DNA from: Alphaproteobacteria bacterium
GTDB lineage: Bacteria; Pseudomonadota; Alphaproteobacteria; ATCC43930; CGMCC-115725
DNA: 9,442 nucleotides
Reading direction: 5' to 3'
NCBI GenBank assembly: GCA_030039975.1
Contig: JASHUO010000193.1
Location: 1-9,442, forward strand
In this document: one piece after another, positions 6,331 through 9,442 of the stretch
Numbering within the stretch: position 1 is the stretch's first letter
Layout: every line of letters begins with the position of its first letter
Made by a program: the position numbers and the translations under genes
The notes under the pieces: generated by a model
Told to the model about the DNA's origin: nothing
Database searches by the model: none
What the model saw: only the letters and a program-made list of their open reading frames with translations

Positions 6331-7668
6331 TCACGGCGTTTTCGGCAGACCCTTCACGCGGCGGAGGCTGGCGCCATCGAGATTGGCCTCGTCGAGCTTG
6401 GCGCCGGTGAAGGTGGCGCCATCGAGCTTGGCTTGCTGCAGCTGCGCGCCGGTGAGATCGGCATTGGTGAAGTCGGCGCCGACGAGGTTGGCGCGGCGCA
6501 GATTGGCGCCGGCGAGATTGGCGCCGACGAAGCGGGCGCGGTCGCCATTGGCGGGAAAATCGGTGTGATGCGCGCCGACATCGATCAGCGCGCCGAGCTT
6601 GGCGCCAGAAAGGTCCGCGGCGTTGAAGCAGGCGCGGCGCAACGTGGCGCCGCGCAGATCGGCCCCGGCGAGCCGCGCGTCGCGCAGATCGGCCGAGGTG
6701 AGATCCGCCATGGCGAGAAGCGCTTGCGCGAGATCGGTGCGATGGAACTTGGCGCCGGGGAGCAGCGCCATCACCAGCCGCGCCTTCGCCAGCGAGCGGT
6801 CGCTGAGATCGACTTTGGCGAGCAGAGCGCGTGCGCCTTCCTGGCCCTGGCTGTCGAGCCAGAGCGCGTGCTGACGCAGCGCCTCGGTTATATCGCCCTC
6901 GCTGCGGACGACCGGCGTGCTGCGCGTGGCTTTGGCCAGCTCGGCGAGCTCGAGCGCCTCGGGATCGAGCACGGCGTCGCTGACATCGGCGCCTTCGAGA
7001 TCGGCGCCGCGGAGAATGGCGCCGGTGAGCACGGCGGAGTGGAAAGTGGCGCCGGCAAGCTTCGCCTGCGCGAAGTTGGCGCCTTCGAGAATGGCGCCGG
7101 TGAAATCGGCGCGGCGCAAATCGGCGCCTTCGAGATTGCTGCCGCGCATGGCCGCGTCGGTGAAATCGGTGCGCAGATCGTAGGATTTGCCATGCGGCAT
7201 CGGCGGCGTCTCGGCATCGCCGCCATCCTCGCTCAGCGGCTCGCGCAAGCTGCGCAGGATCTCCGCATGGCGCTTCTCGTGGAGAGTGAGCTTTGCTTCG
7301 CGCAGATCGGCATGGGCCAGCACGCTTCGGTTCATCTCCGCGCCGCGGAAGGAGCTGCCGCGCATGTCCGCCTTGGTCATATCGGCGGCGTCGAGATTGG
7401 CCTGGCGCAAATCGCAGAGCGAGAGCCGCGCGCGGCGCAGGCCTGCTGCGGCGAGATTGGCGCGGCGCAGGCGCGCGCCGGTGAGGTCGGCGCCCGACAG
7501 GTCGCAACCGGCGAGATCGCAAGCCGATAGGTCGGTATAGCTGAGCAGCGCCCGCCGGCCGCCGGACTTCCGGGCAAGGAAGCGCTCGTGAAGCTGGATG
7601 ATCGCTTCGAGCGCCTCCGGACTCAAGCGCATCCAGCTCTCCGATTCATCCGGGGCGGAAGGCGGCAT
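6331..7668 (-). CDS. Pentapeptide-repeat protein
   Basis: Encodes 445 residues built mainly of A(D/N)Lxx pentapeptide repeats, expected to fold as right-handed quadrilateral beta-helices. There are three blocks: about 41-129, 164-235 and 281-435. Linkers separate them: a charged one at 130-163 (EKRHAEILRSLREPLSEDGG) and a helical one at about 236-280 (EGDITEALRQHALWLDSQG). The second resembles an insert I know from other alphaproteobacterial pentapeptide proteins. There is no signal peptide or membrane segment, so it is probably cytoplasmic. Function is unknown; the repeats usually serve protein-protein contacts, and Qnr-like DNA mimicry is not supported by anything specific here. The start is uncertain. 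ATG 7668 lacks a clear Shine-Dalgarno and follows a -10-like TATTAC within 10 nt, whereas ATG 7632 (Met13) has GGAG 6 nt upstream. The gene follows the histidine kinase on the same strand after 153 nt. Confidence 0.9.
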   Translation of the reverse strand: MPPSAPDESESWMRLSPEALEAIIQLHERFLARKSGGRRALLSYTDLSACDLAGCDLSGADLTGARLRRANLAAAGLRRARLSLCDLRQANLDAADMTKADMRGSSFRGAEMNRSVLAHADLREAKLTLHEKRHAEILRSLREPLSEDGGDAETPPMPHGKSYDLRTDFTDAAMRGSNLEGADLRRADFTGAILEGANFAQAKLAGATFHSAVLTGAILRGADLEGADVSDAVLDPEALELAELAKATRSTPVVRSEGDITEALRQHALWLDSQGQEGARALLAKVDLSDRSLAKARLVMALLPGAKFHRTDLAQALLAMADLTSADLRDARLAGADLRGATLRRACFNAADLSGAKLGALIDVGAHHTDFPANGDRARFVGANLAGANLRRANLVGADFTNADLTGAQLQQAKLDGATFTGAKLDEANLDGASLRRVKGLPKTP

Positions 7669-7769
7669 ACACTCGGTAATACCCTGTCCCCGTTAACAAA
7701 GACCTACAAAACTCTTGTGAAGTGCTTGATCCGCCTGTCGATCCATAGTTTCGACCGAACCTTCCAGAC

Positions 7770-7809
7770 GATGGCATGGCCTTTTTGTGGCTATAGCACA
7801 CATGGCATC
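7770..7809. repeat. Imperfect inverted repeat between the kinase and pentapeptide genes
   Basis: GATGGCATG (7770-7778) and CATGGCATC (7801-7809) are inverted copies with one central mismatch. Between them lie TTTTT and the 8-bp palindrome GCTATAGC (7789-7796 region). It sits 12 nt beyond the kinase stop on the minus strand, so it may be a 3' stem-loop of the kinase mRNA, or an operator for the pentapeptide gene. Evidence is limited to the dyad. Confidence 0.3.
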
Positions 7810-7821
7810 ATTTCGCACGTA

Positions 7822-9234
7822 TCAGGAGACCTCTAGACTAACGCGATCTCCACCCTGGGGAGCCACGCGCTCCTCGAGGCTCACGGTTCTGCGATCATCG
7901 CCGCGCGCGGCTGGCAGGCGGAGGGTGAAGCAGGAGCCACGGCCCGGCTCGCTCGTGGCCGTGATGCCGCCGCCCATCAGTTTCGCCAACCGCTGGCTCA
8001 GCGCGAGGCCCAGTCCGGTGCCGCCATATTTGCTGGCGGTGCTGGCATCGGCCTGGGTGAAGGCGGTGAAGAGCTTGGCGAGCGCCTGCTCGTCGATGCC
8101 GATGCCGGTATCGGCGACGGCGATGCTGATCCAGTCGCGCTCCGGCCGGCGCTCGCGCAGCGCCCGCAGGCTGATGCGGCCGCTCTTGGTGAATTTCGCC
8201 GCGTTGCCGACGAGATTGAGCACGATCTGGCGCAGCCGGGTCGCGTCGCCGAGCATGGTGCCGAGATCCGCCGCGCAGTTTGTCTCGAGGGCATTGCCAT
8301 TGCTCTCAACCAGCGGCAGCACGGTGGCGACGACATCGTCGAGGAAACTGCGCAGATCGATCACGTCCGCCGCCATCTCCATGCGTCCCGCTTCGATCTT
8401 GGAGAGGTCGAGCACATCGTTGACCAGCGCCAGGAGGTGGCGGCCGGCGCTGTGGATGCGGCGGAGATCGGCCACCCGCTCATCAGCGCCGCCTTCGGCC
8501 TCGGCGTCCTCGACCAGCATCTCGCTATAACCGATGACGGCGTTGAGCGGTGTGCGCAGCTCATGGCTCATATTGGCGAGGAACTGCGACTTGCTGCGAT
8601 TGGCCTCTTCGGCGCTGTCTTTGGCCGATTTGAGACCGTCGACCAGCGCCGCGTTTTCGAGCTGCAGGCGGATCGCGCCGGTGATACTGCGGTTGACGCT
8701 GCGCGCGGCGCGGCTGATGAGAACGATATAGACGAAGGTGATGCAGCCGAAGAGAATCGAAGCGGGCCTGCCGTGCACGAAGGAAGCGATGGCGATCGGC
8801 AGGGCGCAGGCGAGGAGATAGGCGCGATGCGCGCGCAGATGCGCCGCGTAAAAGATCGTGCCGGCTGCCAGCATGCTCGCGAGGATGAGAAGCACGACGC
8901 CGCGGATCTCGGCATCGTCGAGCAGATAGAAGCCGATACCGAAGGCGCCCCAGAGCGCGCCGCTCGCGCCGATGGTGAGCCTGAGTAGCGGGTCCCAGGC
9001 GATGACTGCCGCATCGTCATCCTCGATGCGATGGAAGTGCCGCCACAGCGCGATGCGCAGCAGCGTGAGACCGATCGTAGCGCCGGCCCAGCCGAGGATC
9101 AGCGCGTGGTTCAAATAGAACCAGAGGATGGGGATGGCGACGAGCGCCGTCAGGATAACGCCCAGCAACGTCGCTGGCGGCAGCGCGATGAGTCTCACCT
9201 CTGCCGCGTGGATGTTCTGGCGCCACCGATCCAC
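7822..9234 (-). CDS. Membrane-bound sensor histidine kinase without receiver domain
   Basis: Encodes 470 residues. The N-terminal half is hydrophobic, with about six membrane helices (roughly 22-45, 48-65, 86-105, 111-130, 138-153 and 158-174) and no large periplasmic loop or PAS domain, as in integral-membrane sensor modules. A short coiled coil (185-215) leads to the HisKA domain, FLANMSHELRTPLN, with phospho-acceptor His224. The HATPase_c domain has the N-box QIVLNLVGNAAKFT (Asn344), G1 DTGIGI (375-380), F-box LFTAFTQAD (388-396) and G2 GGTGLGL (404-410). The tail after about 441 is short and polar; no receiver or Hpt domain follows, so phosphate must go to a separate partner not in this window. 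The GTG start (9232-9234) has GGAGGG 6 nt upstream, which supports it over later codons. The input signal is unknown. Confidence 0.92.
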   Translation of the reverse strand: MDRWRQNIHAAEVRLIALPPATLLGVILTALVAIPILWFYLNHALILGWAGATIGLTLLRIALWRHFHRIEDDDAAVIAWDPLLRLTIGASGALWGAFGIGFYLLDDAEIRGVVLLILASMLAAGTIFYAAHLRAHRAYLLACALPIAIASFVHGRPASILFGCITFVYIVLISRAARSVNRSITGAIRLQLENAALVDGLKSAKDSAEEANRSKSQFLANMSHELRTPLNAVIGYSEMLVEDAEAEGGADERVADLRRIHSAGRHLLALVNDVLDLSKIEAGRMEMAADVIDLRSFLDDVVATVLPLVESNGNALETNCAADLGTMLGDATRLRQIVLNLVGNAAKFTKSGRISLRALRERRPERDWISIAVADTGIGIDEQALAKLFTAFTQADASTASKYGGTGLGLALSQRLAKLMGGGITATSEPGRGSCFTLRLPAARGDDRRTVSLEERVAPQGGDRVSLEVS

Positions 9235-9262
9235 GAGAGGCCCTCCGCCGCGATCTCCTGGA

Positions 9263-9296
9263 GCCTAGGGCGCGACGGTTAATAATTCGTCTAGGC
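9263..9296. repeat. Inverted repeat with AT-rich core upstream of the histidine kinase
   Basis: GCCTAG (9263-9268) and CTAGGC (9291-9296) are inverted, and a nested ACG (9275-9277) / CGT (9288-9290) pair flanks the core GTTAATAATT. The element is 29-62 nt before the kinase GTG. On the minus strand the core offers a -10-like TATTAA, so it could be an operator over the kinase promoter. No regulator can be named. The rest of 9235-9442 shows no convincing gene. Confidence 0.3.
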
Positions 9297-9442
9297 GCGC
9301 CGAAAGCGTTGGCGGCCCGACCCCTTGGCGCATGACGACTGCGGCGGCATGCAAACGCAGGGCTCTGGCGTCTGGCATCGGTGTGACATCACGGAACCGC
9401 TACTGGCTAGCCCCGTTTGGTACCAATTATCCTCCACTTCTC

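Noticed and set aside
6433..7530. Repetitive GEIGA/GAGEIG-type protein on the + strand
   Set aside because: It is the mirror image of the pentapeptide repeats; the A(D/N)LxxA pattern on the minus strand is the real coding signal.
6380..7560. Short tandem DNA repeats that could suggest a CRISPR or satellite array
   Set aside because: The periodicity is 15 nt with variable bases, as produced by pentapeptide codons; there are no constant repeats with unique spacers.
9314..9360. Small open frame starting at an ATG on the minus strand upstream of the kinase
   Set aside because: It is under 25 codons, has no clear ribosome-binding site and gives a low-complexity Arg/Ser peptide.

Overview
The window looks like chromosomal DNA from a GC-rich alphaproteobacterium, plausibly of the Rhodospirillales type. 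Codons strongly favour G/C in third position, the fatty-acid genes resemble alphaproteobacterial families, and there is a perfect FNR/FixK-type box. The taxon is an inference from style and protein similarity, not from a marker gene.

Layout. Positions 1-195 hold the last 64 codons of a methyl-accepting chemotaxis protein (+). It converges on an acyl-CoA synthetase (AMP-forming ligase) at 259-1977 (-). The last codons of the synthetase are formed by a hairpin-like dispersed repeat (about 254-282). Head to head with the synthetase is a double-hotdog thioesterase-like gene (about 1969-2709, +). It lacks the first half of its first hotdog domain, and its homology begins exactly where the synthetase begins. 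The 264-bp gap 2710-2973 holds the most interesting signal. A perfect TTGAT-N4-ATCAA box lies at the class II distance (-41.5) from a predicted start. A -10-like TAGGTT follows, and then a compact 90-nt segment that can fold into three stem-loops ending in a strong intrinsic terminator (2810-2899). I read this as an undescribed, oxygen-regulated small RNA.

Downstream are a thiolase (2974-4182, +) and a FadB/FadJ-type enoyl-CoA hydratase/3-hydroxyacyl-CoA dehydrogenase (4185-6317, +), separated by 2 nt and surely co-transcribed. With the acyl-CoA synthetase and thioesterase they form a fatty-acid activation and beta-oxidation locus. The synthetase makes the acyl-CoA, FadB hydrates and oxidises the enoyl-CoA, the thiolase cleaves off acetyl-CoA, and a thioesterase could have released CoA. 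No acyl-CoA dehydrogenase is in the window.

The right part is on the minus strand. It contains a membrane histidine kinase without a receiver domain (7822-9234) and, 153 nt further along the same strand, a 445-residue pentapeptide-repeat protein (6331-7668) that ends only 13 nt from the FadB stop. The 208 bp at 9235-9442 hold no convincing gene, only an inverted repeat around an AT-rich core upstream of the kinase.
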